Origin: Cymbidium sinense
Lineage: Eukaryota; Streptophyta; Magnoliopsida; Asparagales; Orchidaceae
Length of the DNA: 64,000 bases
NCBI GenBank assembly: GCA_021442155.1
Contig: CM038217.1
Coordinates: 149,179,834 to 149,243,833 of the forward strand
Direction of reading: 5' to 3'
Positions 1-12,500 of the stretch are shown here, piece by piece; the first letter of the stretch is position 1; each line of letters begins with the position of its first letter. The translations under genes and the position numbers were made by a program. The notes beneath the pieces were generated by a model, which was not told the origin of the DNA, ran no database searches, and saw nothing but the letters and a program-made list of their open reading frames with translations.

Positions 1-1800
1 GTTAAGTTGGGTCAAATTAGGTTAGGTTGACCAATTGGTCAAATTAGGTCAAACCATGGATTTGGTCATGTTCAAATGATCATTTGGAGCCTATGGGTAT
101 CATTGGTTTGGTTTAATTTGGTTTAGATTTGGTTTTGGTTCATTTAGGTTCATTTAGGTCAAATGGGTTGACCAATTTGATCCATTTGACATTTGACCCA
201 TTTGACCCATTTGATATGGGTTAGGTCATGGGTTGGTTCAAACATTGATCATTTGAAATGTATTGCAAGCTTTGGTTTAAATAAATTTTGATTTGGTTTG
301 ATTTCAAGTTGATTTGACCTTTTATCGTTGGAGTTCATGGTCAATTGGGCTAGTTGGGTCATTAGTAAATTGAAGCTTTGGTCAAGTTCAACAAGTGATT
401 TGGAATGAACTTGAGCTGCTTGACAATCAATTTAGCTTAGATCAAGATTTGACCCATTTTAACTTTTAGGTCAACTTGGGTCAAGTGGTCATAGCTTTAA
501 TTGATGACTTGGTCATGTTCAATCATTGATTATGAATTGGTTTAGATCAATGGTTTCAATCAATTTGGCATATGGTGAATTTTAGCTAGTTTAGGTTTCA
601 TTTGGGCTAAGTGTTGACTTGGTCAAAGCCTAGGTTTGACTTCGTTTGACCCAATTTGATTTATCATTCTAAGTTGATTGTTGATCACAATGGGTGGCTT
701 GGATGGGCTTAGCACAATTCAATTTAGGTTGGGTTAAAACTTGGCTCAAAAAGGTCTTTTAGGTCACTTTGGGTCAAGTGAGCCTAAATGGGTCAATTGG
801 CTTTATCAAGGCTTGATTCAAGTTTGGTTGAGCTCACATATGGACTTATGATGGAAATGTTAATCCAATTGCAAGTGGTTTGGAGTCAAATGGGTTTTGG
901 TTTATTTGACCATTTCAAGTCAAAAGGGTGAACATGAGTTTGACTTGGGTTAGTTTGACTTTGGTTTGATGATTGTAGTTTATGTTTATATTTGGGCATG
1001 TAATTGAAGAAGTGATTGTTTGAAGAGAAAATTCAAGGGTTTAGATTGATTTGAGAATGATTTGGCTAAATCAAGAATTTGGCTTAAAGGATATAAATTT
1101 GGTTTAGATTTGAGTTTTGAATTTATATTGATTTGATTTTGGCCATTTGAATTTTTATTTCATTTATATTTGTAAATATAAATGAGAATATAAATGATCC
1201 ATGAAAGAATCATGTGAATTAGGAGTGATTTGATTGTGAATTTGGCTAAGGTAGGTCAAAAAGTTTGGAAAAGGGGTTTTGATTTGGTTTAATTTATATT
1301 CATTTGATTTGGATGATTTGGATGCCAATTTCATTAATACTTATGAATATAAATGATGGAATAAGTGATTTAAAAAGAAATCACTTGGCTTTGGGTTGAT
1401 TTGAAGGGTTTGGCTAAGCTTATGGATGTGATTCATAAGGCTTAGGAAGGTTTTAATTGAATTGATCATGGGTTTCAATCCTTTGGAATTGATTCATGAT
1501 TTGGATTTTTGGAATTGATTTTGATTTTGAACCATTTAGGATTTGAATTTGGATTTGAATTTGAGGTTTGGTTTGAAAGAAGGAAGCAAGGATTGGGTTC
1601 AAGTTATATGATAGGCAAGTCCTCCTAAATCCCTAAGGCATAACTGATTCATATGGCTAACTCTTCTAAGTCTCTAGGATTAGGTTAAGTATTCACCTAA
1701 TCATTAGAAGTGTCTTAAGACTAAGGAACTCTTAATGTCTAGAGGAGTCTTATGTCTAAGATGGAGAAGTTTAGAGCTCACTCCAAAAGTGAGGTCAACA
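1..1800 (-). mobile_element. Partial long LTR (copy a), 5' end of the LTR
   Basis: In minus-strand sense this starts with TGTTGACCTCAC at 1800 and runs off the window at base 1. It is collinear with the LTR copies starting at 17668, 23393, 53814 and 57479: a conserved first ~230 bases, then diverged repeats with ATAAATGA and CATTTATATTTG words (about 1000-1600), then a tract crowded with TTGACC/GGTCAA (1-1000). It shares variant bases such as ggagtgagct and ggaggacttg with the copy starting at 53814, so those two look like one subfamily. It could be the 3' LTR of element 1, but the adjoining internal bases are not a purine tract, so an independent LTR insertion is equally possible. Confidence 0.8.
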
Positions 1801-3790
1801 GAGCATAAACAAAACTTATAGTGGATTTGAAAGCTTGTCTTTCAATCAGCACAAGGATCAAATAAAATCTTCACATAACTTATAAACAATCCAACAATTA
1901 TCTACATGCTTAAAGAGGTTATAATGAATATTATACAAGTAAGAATAAAAATTGAAAACATTGAACTAATAAGACTTGAAAGCTCGTCAATGAGCATACA
2001 TCATATTTCTTTTTGAATGATTAAATTATGTTATATTCATACTGAACAATGGTTGAGCTATATACCACATTAAAATCGTCCAGAGCAAAATGAATTTGAA
2101 TGAGACTTGTGATGAGCCTATGGGTTTCTCAGCGATCACGAGCAAAATTTCATTAAAATTTAAAGAACTCAATGAGCTATGAACTAAATGCAAACAAGTG
2201 TATATTAATCTAAATAATTAAACAAGAGCTGAAATGCCATACACCATGAGATCTGCACCACATTAATGCTAATACTTCAAATGTATTAATTTTGCATAAA
2301 TTATGGAGCAAACTATCACTAAATTTAAGTGCTTCTGAATTTATGCGATCATTTGAAAGAGATGGATTCTTGTACAAACTGCAAAGCAATTGTTAATTCA
2401 ATTTGATCTTTTCAAGATTCATACAAGTATTTTAAATATCCTACATGGGCCTCGATACTATGCTAAATGCTTAAACATAGTGTAGAGGATCTGTAGTTAA
2501 TTCACTTTGGTCTTAGGATCGGGTCCAGTTTAACAAAACCTAAAAATCTAATGATGCTATTATAATATTTTTTAAAAAAAATATCTGAGAAGCTAACTTT
2601 GTCATATGAAAGTAGATCTCATCCTATATTTTTAAATTAATGGAGTCGACAAGATCTAAAATAGTAAAATAATGCATCTACCCCAATGATGGCTGAGTTA
2701 ATTGAATATATCAACCGAGGGGTCATTTTACCAAAATATCTAAGATATTTATATTTGATAATCTAAAATTCAAAATTCTCAAAGTATAAATCTAAATTTG
2801 ATCCTCTATTATTAAATTAATAGATTTGACAGATCTCAAATAATAAATTAAATGATTAAATAAACTCATTTACCCTAATGATGGCCATGTTGACTGAATA
2901 TTTCAATCGGAGGGGTTTTCATAATAAAAAATTTTGTTCAAATTCTAATTTCAAATCATTATATATTCAAATTCAAATCAATTATAAAATGATTAAAATC
3001 CATTCCCATCCACAATTGTTTATCGAGGGTGACAAATTAAGAAAATTTTTGCTCACAAAGAGCCAATGTCAAATCAAATACATAAATATTTTCACACTGA
3101 AATAATCTTAAGCCCATAAGGATGTGGAACGTGTCTCTGTCAATGTGGTTTTTATAAATAACACATAAATGTGATTTACAGCCATCCATTGGTCTTGCAA
3201 AATGACACCACTAAATTACGGTCTCGGTCACCTTGTATGTTCCCCAATGGCTTTGTTCTTTGAGCTGTGAATTATAGAACATGTTTGATTGGGAAAAAAG
3301 CCCTATTAGCTAAGGTTGACTTATATTTGTCCCCTTAGACAAACTACACCCTAGGTCTACAAGGACACCTTGAACGACGCAACCCATGGCTACTAACAAG
3401 GATCCTTCGATCAAGTTGGGTCAACTACTTCCATTGACTAAGTAGACTAGGGACCACGAGATGATGGAACCATGGGATCTAGATTGGGCGCATCATCATT
3501 CCCCTAAACATAAGCTTTAAATTGAAATAATAAATCCAATAAATATTCAAACTCTACTCACTGCTATTATACACTTGCTATTTAATGATTCATCGACTAG
3601 CCTTAATAGAAAGTTCTCTCTCAGTATTGAGAGGGGTAATTAACTATAGGTGCTTGCGCCTATAAGAAACCTTGAACCAGATCTAAAGATCTCACAAAAT
3701 GAAAGTGAAATATCTGGGTACTGTCTTATCTACTATTCCTTGTGCCTTTTAAAAATTTTTTTGACATTAAATCATACTCTCTTCAATGTG
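1801..3790. other. Unassigned non-coding stretch with a ~200-bp duplication
   Basis: No gene is visible. Two diverged tandem units of about 200 bp lie at roughly 2580-2770 and 2780-2965; both contain a block close to 'accc(c/t)aatgatggc' followed by 'tgaatat' and 'ggggt'. Neither the LTR nor the 3' region of element 2 contains this sequence, so it is either the far part of element 1's 3' untranslated region or a separate inserted fragment. The 75-codon open frame at 2878-3105 lies in the repeat and has no recognisable protein character. Confidence 0.4.
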
Positions 3791-4982
3791 AGAGGTTGGT
3801 GATAAGCCCACACCTAAAGATATGATGCCCCCTTGGGAAAAAAAACAGGGTGTCTCTTAATCCACAAGTGAATATATATATATATATATATTGTTTTATA
3901 TGTTTGCGTGGACCCTATCAGTATGCGAGGGACTGCACTAAGAATGGGCTTATATCAGCCTAGACCTATCTCAGACTCACTGGACTAAGGAAGAATCACA
4001 TCCGCAAGACAAATTCTCCAACCATAGCGGTGGCTACTAGATAAGGGGGGGCTGTAATCTCTAAGTAACAGTAGTGTCTAAATAGGTAGGATGTGATCCA
4101 AATAGAGTGCCCACAGGGAGGTGCCCAGAGCTTTATGGGGACTCGTAAAGAAATCCTATAAGTATACGATGGCAAAATCCTAGAGAAAGCTTGTAGACTT
4201 ACATATGCCATGAGTGGTGTATCCACCGGGTGGGTCGTTATCAGAATAGCGAGGACCAACCAACCTAAGGTGCCCGTCGGTGTGCGATGATCAATATGAG
4301 AAAAAGGCTTGTAGACTTACATCTTCACAGGAGAAAATGATCACCAAGATAGTCTGTCATTGACGGGACATATGCTATCCGACCTAGGGCGACTACTAAG
4401 CAGGGAGTCCCGTATATGGATTAGACCCAAACTTGAAGTAGTAAGGAGGCAAGGAGCCATTGGGGGACTTATCCTAAACCTCAAATATACTCGACCCAGT
4501 CAGTGCATGATGTCTAGTTCAAGAAGAAAGCGTGTAGACTTACATCTTCTTAAAGAAAGTTGACATGGGGTAGCTTACCAGCTACGCAATAAGGCCTACT
4601 AACCTAACAAGGTGCTCGTTGTCTTGTAATGGTCAAGTTAGGGAGAAATATTGTAGACTTACATCCTCCTAACAAGGAACCATTAGGGTGACATGCTAAC
4701 AAGGTAGCATGTTAGCCCAATCTAGAGCGGCGAATGAGTGAGTGCCATAGGGGGCTTTATCCCACATCAAAGTAACTTCGAGATAAAAGATATGTGCTTG
4801 TGTGTAGTTTGTGTTTGTGTCATGTTGACATAGGATGCCGCTTGGGTTCATTACACCTACCCTAAACACATTGTGCAAGATTCATAAATAAAGATTTTCT
4901 CAACATGGAAGAGATGGAATTTGAGATGAAAAGAAATTTTATTGATAATTATTTTCAAACAATATTTATGGATAATATTTCT
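3790..4982 (-). repeat. 3' untranslated region of element 1 with repeated GTAGACTTACAT blocks
   Basis: The block 'tgtagacttacat' recurs at about 4190, 4308, 4533 and 4650, each inside a diverged unit of roughly 110-220 bp. The same words, in plus orientation, recur in element 2's 3' region (55260-56600), and the flanking text is shared too: the stretch at 4790-4900 matches 54895-55030, and 3800-3930 matches 55890-56000. This shows the region belongs to the family and sits between integrase and the 3' LTR. Variable tandem repeats in this position are known for Ogre-type elements. Confidence 0.7.
3872..3891. repeat. (AT)n microsatellite
   Basis: An uninterrupted AT/TA run inside the 3' untranslated region of element 1. 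The equivalent place in element 2 (about 55928-55940) has a shorter TA run, so the tract has changed length since the copies separated. Confidence 0.9.
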
Positions 4983-6190
4983 TTAGGTACAACCCATTGA
5001 TTGGAAGCATTGGGCACTCTTTCTATGATTTATGAGCTGATAAGATCCTCCTTGGTAGGCATTCTCTATGGAAAAAGGGTCTTCCCAAGTGGGTTTAAAC
5101 TTGCCTACCATCTTTTGAAGGGCAATAATTGATCTCCTTAAAAATAAAATAAGCTCTCCTACTTGAAAAGCTCTAGGACAGACCAACTTGTTATGAGCTT
5201 GAATCATTTTGGCTTTATACAACTCGAGGTTCTGGCATGCTCGGAGGCATCTCTCCTCTAAACCTTTGAGCTCTTCTAACCTGACATTCTGCTCCATTGT
5301 GATCTTGCTACCCATAGCTATCCTTAGTGATGGGAGTTGGACTTCTAATGGTAGGACTGCTTCAGATCCATACACTAAGGAGAAAGAAAGGGGCAAACTG
5401 AGTTGGAGTTTTGTATGTGGTGCGGTATGCCCACAAGGCTTCAACTAAATGCTCATGTCACTATCACTTATTATTGTTGAGTGTCTTCTTAATATTGATG
5501 AGAGTTTGGTTAAAGGATTCTGCCAATCCATTTGCCCATGAGTAATAGATGGTAGAATATCTCCACTCTATGCTATCTCAGCCAAGCTATTGATTTTAGT
5601 GCTCTTGAATGTAGTACTATTATAGGATATAATTTATCGAGGCACCCTGAACCTATATACAATATGGTTCCTAAAAAATTGGAGCACATGATGAGCTATG
5701 ACCTCTCTAAGTGGGATTGTCTCTGCCCACTGAGAAAAGTAGTCAGTGGCAGTTAGAATTAACTGATGACCCTTGGAAGAAAGAGGATCGATCATACCCA
5801 CTATGTTGGTACCCCAACACTCAAATGGCCATGAGGCCAATATAGGATGTAGAATGTTGGGTGATTGCTGTAGGACCACATTGTGCACCTAACATTAATG
5901 GCATCTCCTAGCTACATCCATGTAGTCTGTGATCATCGATGGCCAATAATATCCTAGTCACTAGATCTTGGCTTTCATCTTCAGACCAGATTGATGTGCT
6001 CCACATAAACCTGAGTGTACCTCGATCAAGATCTTATGAGCTTCGTGTTTGTCCAAATAATGTAACCACATATGATTGAAGGACTTCCGGTATAAGGTGC
6101 CATCCATGAGAGAATAAGAAAGGGCTCTCTATTTCATCTGATGGGCTAAAGACTTCTCTTGAGGTAGTTTTCCTATATTTAGATAATTCA
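4983..6190 (-). pseudogene. pol: Integrase of element 1, decayed
   Basis: Reading leftwards from about 6190: an N-terminal zinc-binding region with EVHSGLCGAHQSG, LGYYWPSMITDYMDVARRC (histidines and first cysteine kept, with two stops between); the core with the WPFECWGTNIVG segment and ATDYFSQWAE (5634-5888); an NGLAESFNQTL segment carrying the catalytic glutamate; and a C-terminal part FSLVYGSEAVLPLEVQLPSL to KFKPTWEDPFSIENAY (4983-5444). The first catalytic aspartate (usual GTDIVG) is asparagine here, and several frames must be joined to follow the domain. In an active element it would insert the cDNA into host DNA. The zinc finger, three-part core order and tail match Tat-lineage integrase; the copy is clearly dead. 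Confidence 0.88.
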
Positions 6191-6329
6191 TAAATGGTTG
6201 CCTCCAATCTGACTCATCATCCTTTTTGGCAATGGTAACTTCCCCTTCAAGAGAGAGTCTCTCGATGAGTTCAACTTCAATAAGGGATAGGACTTGTTTA
6301 TTTTGGACCCTTATTGGTATGGACTCATC

Positions 6330-6780
6330 TTTGCCAACTCTTTGGAAAGCATGGCTAAAGCATATGCTATGCGTTCTCTCCTTAAGGAATCTTGTAAATG
6401 GTAACCTCTGGGATTTGGGCCAATAACTCCATAGTGTACTTGTAATAGTGATGGAGCTTAGGCTTTAGAACTTCATAAGACCCAATGATTTGGTTGATGA
6501 CTAACTGAGAATCCCCGAAGATGTTGATATCCTGGATGCATAGCAAAATGACTAACTCTAGACTGGAAATCAAAGCCTCATATTCAGCTTCATTGTTAGT
6601 GCATGGATTGGATAGATGATATGAGAATGTCATCACATCACGGTCTGGAGATAGGAGAACTATTCCTACCACTGCCTTTCCTGAGAGAGTAGATCATGGT
6701 TCTTCTGCCTTTTGAAAGAAAGTTGCACCATCAAAACACATCTCCTAATTCCTTTTAAGTGGGTGTGTTGCTAAGAAATT
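6330..6780 (-). pseudogene. pol: Second (archaeal-type) RNase H domain of element 1
   Basis: The open stretch 6382-6672 reads GIVLLSPDRDVMTFSYHLSN, then CTNNEAEYEALISSLEL, then FGDSQLVINQIIGSYEVLKP. The glutamate of NNEAEYEAL and aspartate of GDSQLVI are the usual acidic metal-binding residues; the first aspartate lies just upstream in FDGATFFQK (about 6730). This extra RNase H between the usual RNase H and integrase is a hallmark of the Tat lineage. It is the least damaged domain of this element, but the sequence around it has stops and frameshifts. The call of domain type is firm; catalytic ability is not testable here. Confidence 0.85.
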
Positions 6781-7650
6781 CGCTAGTGCTTATCCTTTAG
6801 GAGGGTATGAAAGTAATATCAAATTATGACAAAATCTTTGACCATCGCGCCAATCGTCTGGATATCACTGGTCGTGTCATGAGATATTACAATGGATTGA
6901 TCCTAGAGATCAAGTTCACCTTATAAGAAAGCATGTAATGCCATAGATTTTGGATGCAAAGATTAAAGCCAGACAATGCTTTTCAATGGGTAGGTAATTT
7001 GCCTCAACCAGGATTAGATAATGGGTGAAATAGTAGAGTGCATTCTCTTTCCCTTCATCATTGGTTTGGGCCAACAAAGTGCTAAGGAATTTATCTAATG
7101 CAGCAGTATATAGGATGAGCGGCTTGCCCATGATAGGGGCTACTAGAACTAGCTACATCACCAGGTAGTGCTTGATGTCTTCAAAGGCATGTTGGCGCTT
7201 GTCATCACACTTGAACTTAGTGTCCTTTTTAACAAGTGCTGAGAATGGATGGCATCTTCTTGATAGGTTGGATAAGAAGTGTCTTAGATATGCCAACTGC
7301 CTTTGGAATGATCTGATTGAGTTATACTTTTAGGGGGTGGCATTTCTAATATCATCTTGATCTTCTCTAGATCGATTTCAATTCCTCAGTGTCAGACAAC
7401 AAATTTGAGGAATTTCATTGAAGCTACTCCAAATGCACACTTAAGGGGATTCATTTTAAGGTTAAATTATCTTAATCATTTGAGAATTACACTTTAGTTC
7501 CTTTTATTTACTTTTGACTATGATATCATCGACGTAACATTCAACTGATGAATGAGTTTGTCAATGATTCATATCTTCTTTGCTAGATTAAGAACACAAG
7601 GTGAGTACCAATCAAAAGGCAATTATATTAAATCTTTATATGAATCATCC
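6780..7650 (-). pseudogene. pol: Reverse transcriptase (truncated) and first RNase H of element 1
   Basis: The active-site YVDD codons lie at 7525-7536 in the context VECYVDDIIVKSK, followed downstream by the connection region and, at 6916-7131, GKPLILYTAALDKFLSTLLAQ and KENALYYFTHYL with NYLPIEKHCLALIFA, which is the RT-linked RNase H. The front of the RT is gone: 'ctagcaaagaag' (about 7590, minus sense) runs straight into the block before YVDD, whereas element 2 has about 920 extra bases (roughly 35070-35985) encoding fingers and palm at that place. The copy therefore lacks most of its polymerase and cannot make cDNA. Several stops and frameshifts are also present. Confidence 0.88.
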
Positions 7651-7654
7651 TTAA

Positions 7655-8255
7655 GTTCTACATCAGCTTCTTTACTTGAGGATGCTTCTCCCAAAAAGAA
7701 GTTTGAGTCTTTTCATCTGTGGATGACTTAGGGGCTTCCTTAACTACGAAACTCTCAATTTTTTGTGAGGGAAGTGGGGTTAGAGCTAAGGTTCCCAACT
7801 GATTCCTAACTATTTTATATACAAACTTGGATACATTTATGCTTTGCTTTGTAGCCCGGCCTTCATCACTATCTGGCTCAAGTGCCACCCTGAAAGGGAT
7901 CTGCTGCTGAGAAGAGCTGGCTAGGGCGCTAACCACATAAGACTCATCCTCTGAATTAGATTTTAAGTCTATGTGGATAGCAGTGTACTCTTGGTAGCTG
8001 AAACATACTTCATATTGGGTGGCCAATAGAGAGGCTTCCCACCTCAAGGGCTGCCTCAGAACTATCCTCTACCTTTTCCTGGTGGAGTTCGGGTCATCCT
8101 ACCCATATGTTCAAATTGAGTAACAAACTATGAGTTGAATTTAATGTCAGACTCTATGTCTACCCCTGAGTCCATGTATCGCTCTCTTTTATTTTCATTT
8201 TCTTTTCTTTTTCTATTTCTTTTTCTCTTTCTTTCTTTTCTTTTTGTTCCTCATG
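7655..8255 (-). pseudogene. pol: Protease-RT linker of element 1, with lysine-rich run
   Basis: The open segment 7658-8047 has no domain I recognise; it contains SNSEDESYVVSALASSSQQQ and LGTLALTPLPSQKIESFVV. It aligns with 34690-35000 of element 2, which is evidence that it is real polyprotein rather than a chance frame. Just upstream (8181-8248) the plus strand is a CTTT-rich run, which in coding sense gives a lysine/glutamate-rich stretch seen also in element 2 (34420-34465). A charged, low-complexity spacer between protease and RT is the simplest reading. Confidence 0.7.
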
Positions 8256-8900
8256 TGGATCTTAACTAGATTCGTGAGAATGGACTTGTTGATTTTTGGG
8301 GAGAAAATAGGCTGCATCCTCATATATCCCAACATCATGAATTGTGAATGATTTAAGATCTCCTTTGACACAATACTCAATCCCACCTCTCATGAACTTT
8401 ATGCACTGATGTAGAGAGGATGGAACTATGTTATTTTCATGAATCCACAGTCTCCCAAGCAAAGCATTGAAAGATGTATCTGAGTATTTGATATGAAACT
8501 TAGCTTCAGTCTTCTAATCATCTATCTCCAATGGCAACACTATGGAGCCCAAGGCCTTCTCGCCTTGTTCATTGAATCCTCTCAACATCATCCTCTACTT
8601 TTGGAGTTTGCAGATGTCGATCCTCAAGTAGGAAAGGGTTCTTAGACTCATAATATTGACTAATGCACCTTGGTTAACTAGAACTCTTGATAACCTGTAT
8701 CTGCCAATGTCCACTATAATGTAAAGAGGGTGGTTGTACTTGGTCATCCCTCGAAGCAAGTCTTCATCAATGAATGAAACTCCTAAGATGTCCTTTGAGC
8801 TGTGTGCCTCCTCTTCAATAACAGTCAGCTGAGCTAAGCATATCTCTGGATCAAGTAGAGCCTTGATTAGAGATTACCTCATGTCTTTAGATAAGATAAA
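8256..8900 (-). pseudogene. pol: Aspartic protease of element 1, catalytic Asp changed
   Basis: The pepsin-type retroelement protease is recognisable from VLVNQGALVNIMSLRTLSYL (about 8625-8690), then an IVLPLEIDD segment, and near 8440-8480 the ALLGRLWIHENNIVPSSLHQ motif that closes Tat proteases, followed by CIKFMRGG. In active family members the first motif has an aspartate before the glycine; here that position reads asparagine (VNQGALVN), so proteolysis would be lost. At least one stop ('cttctaatc' region, ~8510) interrupts the frame. In a working element it would cut the Gag-Pol precursor. Confidence 0.85.
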
Positions 8901-9569
8901 AGTGTTATATATGCTTAATTTAGCTGACAACTTTTTAAGATGTGCTAGGATGTTGTAATCAACTTTGACTTGGGCCTCCACAAGCATATCCATAGGTGAG
9001 CATCCTGTGGAGGGGATAGCTACTCATTGGGACCAATGACTTGTTTACCCTTATCCTGAGGTGCTACCCTCGGAGGTAGAACTTTACCACTGCGTAGGTT
9101 GACTTCAGTGACTTCATGGAGTGATAAACTTGTGGAATGTTCTACCTTCTCATCAGGTATACCTATAGCTTCTCTCATGGGATCCTCGGAGTCAGTTGAC
9201 TCCAAGTCAATCTCAAGAGGTCAACTCGATTGATTCAAAAAAGGAAAGTCTGATTCTGAATCAGAAGAGAGGGGATCAAAATTTCTAGAGCTATTATTAT
9301 TTTGGGCTTGGAGAGTTTTCAAAAGGACTAAAATCTAGAGTATCAAAAGTAGACATGATGTAAGTAAAAGCTTTCTTCATTGATTTCTTTTTGGGTGGAG
9401 GTACATGATAGAAATCTAACAAAGTAAGCGAGGTAAGGGATTTAATGCCCTTGTCCAGATACAACTCTGTAAGAGGAGCTGGCGAGGAGAAGAAGTAGTA
9501 GCTACAATGATGGAGTCTGGACTGACGGTGGTTGCTTCTTATCTCGAGCAAGTAAGGTGAAATTTATTC
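8900..9569 (-). pseudogene. gag: Gag-protease junction of element 1 (right of the solo LTR)
   Basis: Minus-strand reading begins at the LTR-b boundary with LARDKKQ-like text and gives LYLDKGIKSLTSLTLLDFYH, VPPPKKKSMKKAF (9297-9551), then MREAIGIPDEKVEHSTSL and EVNLRSGKVLPPRV (9020-9205). The 'NLRSGK.LPP' motif is common just ahead of Ty3/gypsy proteases. The same series runs without interruption in element 2 (33070-33640). This proves that the sequence left of 9575 and right of 17668 were once contiguous. Stops are scattered, and I see no zinc knuckle in this part. Confidence 0.8.
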
Positions 9570-9574
9570 TGCTC

Positions 9575-12500
9575 TGTGGTGTTTAATTTTGATATGTATA
9601 TATGTGGGGGATACCACACAGATCTGAGGGTGAACTTATTGAAGTGATCAGGTATGATATTGAGGTATGATGTACTATCTTGAAAGATAGAGCCATCACC
9701 CTTCAATGGACCTAATCACCTAATAAGGACTCCTAAGGCATGATGAGTCTTTGAATATACAAGAGATTTTTCCCCTACTTTATATGGATGAATAAAGTAG
9801 GGTTTATATTAAACCAGGTTTTAAAGTTCCCTATAGGGGCAAGCCCCTATAGTTAATTGCATCCTATGAAAGGTTAATTCCTTAGGAATACTCTCAATTA
9901 AAGTAGGCAATTATTATCACCAAAGATTTCAAGGGTAAGACTATTAATAAATTGGTTATATTTAAAAAATCAAATGGGATAGCTCAAAAGGATAGACTTA
10001 TTATCAAATCCAAAGGAGATGAGTAAGGAATGCTCATGATACTAAAAAACCTACTGAGCATTCTAATTTATCTTATGGTTGGGCTTTATAAATTTGAAAT
10101 TGAAGAGAATTATCTTGTTTGGGTTAAAATTTTATTAGATCATTAGGGCTTAAAATCCACTAACATAAGGTTAGGGGAATGCATAAGAGGTGAGGATTTA
10201 TGCTTGTAGCCCAAAGAAAATAGCAACCTCAGATCCTAAATCTAGAGAGCTTTAGCAAGAGCTAGAGGATGACCTAAATCTAAGTGAAAATGGGTATATG
10301 GTTTATCTCCACAGGAGAGGATAAACCACCTGACTGCTGGACTTATAATTGCTTGGAGTGGTAGCCAGCTAACTTCTCTTATGCTTTAAAACCATGTAGG
10401 CAAGTCATATGATTTTTCAAGATAGTTAGGTTGTTATTATTTTGAAAGAAACTAAAGTCCTTAAACTCACTCCCTAAGAGACTAGAGCATGAGTGGTATG
10501 AGTAATGACTTAGTATAATGCAAACCTTTTCAATTTTTATTTGATTTTTGACACTTCATTTTGACAAAGGCCATAGAATTTTGTTTGCCTATATGCATGA
10601 TGAAATTAGATTATTGGCTGAATTAGCAAGAAGGGGTGTTTTCCACCATAAGGAATGCCCTCACAGGTTAAGCATTTCCCTATCATGTAAGGATGGAAAT
10701 CCCCTATTTTCAAGAGAGAAAGAATATGCATGCATGATGTAAAACATACAACATTCAGCTAAGGGATTGCCTAGGATTTATGTGAGGTTATGAGTTATTT
10801 AAAATTTTATTTATGAGTTGTAGTTGAGGTAGAAAATTTATTTTTCCTTAAGAGCCTAATCGGATCCATGCCACATATTAAATCACCATTCATAAAAGAA
10901 CCATAAAGAGGCATGCCATTTCTATTGCGCAATTAAACATAACATCAAATAATTTATAAATCTAGTGGAAAATAATAAAAGGTTAGTGTGGTCGGGTACC
11001 ATTGTACAACCTGAAGAGAAAAATGGGTAGTCGAGCTCGACCCTTATACAACCAAAATATAAAAGAATAATTACAAGTTACAAATGATAAATTCTATGGG
11101 GGTCTTCTTACCTTCAAGTCTTCATGTCTTCTTTGATTTCTTTATTTGGTTTGATTTGCTTCAAAGGCATCACAGGGCCTCCTAGGATGAAGCCTTCTAG
11201 CCACTGCTCATCCTAATTCCCCATAACATTAATCTTAATTCCTAATGCAAAATTACATTAAAAATAGGAAAAGTAAATTTAACTACACCTATAAAATAAG
11301 TGTTAGCTAAATACACCATACAACCCAAGCAGTTATATAAATAATTTGGACTTAGCACCATGCACTTGGGTAACCAAGCCCACCTGTCCTAATTTTGATT
11401 ATGCTTAAGGGGTTAAGCAACCTACAAAAGAGAGCATTTATATTTATTTTTAAGCATCCCTTAAGTACAATCCCCTACAAAAAATATAATTAGGTTAATC
11501 ACGGCCTACCATCCAATCTATGAAGCATACACCCTAACATTTAGTCTAAAATATTACATCACAAAACAAAACATACATCAAACCAAGCTAACATAAAGCT
11601 AGAAGTGGTTACTTAGTCTAAAGTGTGTGTATTAAGGCATGTGGTATGCCTTAACTAGGCTTTGTTATGATTTTCTAAGTATGAAAGGATATTTAATCAT
11701 GAAAGGTTGATTTCATTTTAAGTGATTTAAATGATTTAAGAGTTTTACTTAGTGTTTTCTTTGGTTTTATTTGATTAACACCTAGCAACTAAATGTTATA
11801 AATAGAAGAAAAAGAGGGGATTACTCTCTTTCATCCCTACCTTAAATCATTTCTAAAGCATATTGATTAATAAGTTCTCTTTTAGTGAATTGCTTATTAT
11901 ATGTTTTAAATTAAATTTATGTTTAGGTTCAGTTTAAATAATCATATTCAATAAGATAGGCATCTTAATATTAAATGGAATGAATTACTATCACATGACA
12001 CATATTCATCCATTTCTTTCCATCATATGTAGCATGCACATGATATTAAATCCTAAGTATACCTACACATACAATATATTTTTAGCACACTTAAATGATG
12101 GATGCAAGCATGTACTTTTGGAATTTAGATGTTGATTGAATTATTTTATCATATTAGTTTAAAGCTCTATCTAAATTCTTATATAAAAATATGTAGGAAT
12201 GAAATTAAATAGGTATGTGTCATTCTTAACCAGGGAAGTGATGTAATCAAATGACCTCCTTGGGGCTAACTAAAGTCGTGTTCTCGGGATGTCCAAACTA
12301 TATACCCATTACATTCAAACATATGTAAGTATATATACATGAACATAAGAAAGAGGGATTTAAACCATATGACCAATTAATTCAATCACTTGAATAAATA
12401 TGAATGCATGTCTTTCTTGGTAGAAAAGAGGATTTTCATTCATTAACTAAATGCACATACAAGTGTATAAAAGTTTTAAGTGGATACTTTGCCATTGTTA

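Noticed and set aside
1793..1800. Reading 1800 as the certain 3' LTR junction of element 1
   Set aside because: The terminus is real, but the adjacent bases are not purine-rich in element sense and do not match the bases before element 2's 3' LTR, so ownership is left open.
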